Shown: positions 63,685 to 64,000 of the stretch, one piece after another
Layout: each line of letters opens with the position of its first letter
Position numbering within the stretch: the stretch's first letter is position 1
From: Roseiarcus sp963836695
GTDB taxonomy: Bacteria; Pseudomonadota; Alphaproteobacteria; Rhizobiales; Beijerinckiaceae
DNA: 64,000 nucleotides
Assembly (NCBI GenBank): GCA_963836695.1
Contig: CAWIKX010000006.1
Span: forward strand, 186,001 to 250,000
Reading direction: 5' to 3'
Translations under genes and position numbers: made by a program
The notes under the pieces: model-generated
The model's input: only the letters and a program-made list of their open reading frames with translations
Database searches by the model: none
What the model was told of the DNA's origin: nothing

Positions 63685-64000
63685 CCGCTCTGCTCTCGCG
63701 ACCCCTTCGGGACGGACCCTCGTCCGCGTTCGCTACGCGCTGCCGAAGATATTCGCGACGCTCCTTGCGCTCCTGCTGGCGGCCGTCTGGGTCGGCCCCT
63801 TGGCGCTCATGGTGATCACCTCGATCAAGCCGAACAGCGAGTTCCTCAACGGACCCTTTGCGCTGCCGATCGCGCCGACCCTCGAGCCGTATGTAAAGGT
63901 TTGGCAGGGACTCCATTTCGGCGTGCTCATGCAAAACAGCCTTCTCTATGCCGCCACCGGTTCGGCGCTGGCGGTGGGGCTGGCTCTCGTGCCCGCGTTC
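63677..64000 (+). CDS. Carbohydrate ABC transporter permease 2 (MalG-like, partial)
   Basis: The gene starts at ATG 63677 (MSSRSALATPSGRTLVRVRY), overlapping the first permease by 8 bases, and runs off the window. FATLLALLLAAVWVGPLALM is the first membrane helix, followed by VITSIKPNSEFLNGPFALPI, the conserved MalG N-terminal periplasmic segment, and LLYAATGSALAVGLALVPAF, the second helix. The ATPase gene is presumably downstream. Confidence 0.9.
   Translation, partial: MSSRSALATPSGRTLVRVRYALPKIFATLLALLLAAVWVGPLALMVITSIKPNSEFLNGPFALPIAPTLEPYVKVWQGLHFGVLMQNSLLYAATGSALAVGLALVPAF

Noticed and set aside
1..64000. CRISPR arrays, rRNA, tRNA, complete insertion sequences
   Set aside because: I looked for regularly spaced repeats, conserved rRNA/tRNA arms and transposase motifs and saw none that were convincing; short tRNAs could still be missed by eye.

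Overview
The window is about 64 kb of GC-rich (roughly 62-65%) chromosomal DNA from an alphaproteobacterium, most likely Hyphomicrobiales/Rhizobiales and plausibly a methylotroph of the Beijerinckiaceae/Methylocystaceae type. The basis is the ftsQ-ftsA-ftsZ-lpxC-bamD-recN order, the hisD-UPF0262 pair, hemD-Mic60-hemY, paired CtrA-type boxes before ftsQ, and a glycolate/glyoxylate plus sarcosine (C1) gene set. Genus assignment is inference.

Layout. 1-2 kb: secD (partial) and yajC on the minus strand. 2-8 kb: aquaporin, a large MscS channel, an ABC-F ATPase coupled to a small exported protein, and an SDR. 8-14.6 kb: minus-strand heterotetrameric sarcosine oxidase operon soxBDAG, followed by an ECF sigma factor with a SnoaL-like tail and a GFA/CENP-V protein. 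15-19 kb: small exported protein, a decayed flavin monooxygenase, a dual-specificity-type phosphatase and zwf. 19-25.4 kb: glyoxylate and glycolate metabolism (hyi remnant, glxR, glycerate kinase, glcDEF). 25.9-27 kb: a peroxiredoxin-like/2OG-Fe(II) oxygenase fusion. 27-40 kb: division and envelope block (CtrA boxes, ftsQAZ, lpxC, bamD, recN, small ORF, murA, DUF2948, hisD, UPF0262). 39.6-48.8 kb: PEP-CTERM protein, HAD phosphatase, tsaD, an unknown-plus-PIN pair, hemD, Mic60, hemY and an FAD-dependent reductase. 48.8-52.9 kb: accessory genes (PhyH-type dioxygenase, exported creatininase-like protein, cupin, BenE transporter) interleaved with two remnants of the reductase's 3' end. 53-55 kb: a strikingly AT-rich two-gene island encoding a ParA-like ATPase and a SIR2-family protein, the best candidate here for an undescribed (probably defence-type) module. 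55-64 kb: PHB-depolymerase-type esterase with a CopG regulator, a Gfo/Idh/MocA dehydrogenase, a GGDEF cyclase, a J-domain protein, a complex terminator, a 1.2 kb gene-free stretch with repeats, and the start of a carbohydrate ABC transporter operon.

How the genes work together. Sarcosine oxidase makes glycine, methylene-THF and H2O2. GlcDEF makes glyoxylate from glycolate, GlxR reduces tartronate semialdehyde, and glycerate kinase returns the carbon to central metabolism. zwf supplies NADPH. The 27-39 kb block couples division, outer-membrane assembly and peptidoglycan precursor synthesis.

Quality caveat. At least ten otherwise convincing genes (secD, ABC-F, SDR, ECF sigma, soxA, benE, sir2, parA-like, esterase, sugar-binding protein) are each broken by single-base indels whose correction restores family-typical sequence. 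Because secD is normally required for protein export, many of these are probably sequence or assembly errors rather than real mutations. The flavin monooxygenase and hyi lesions look like true decay.
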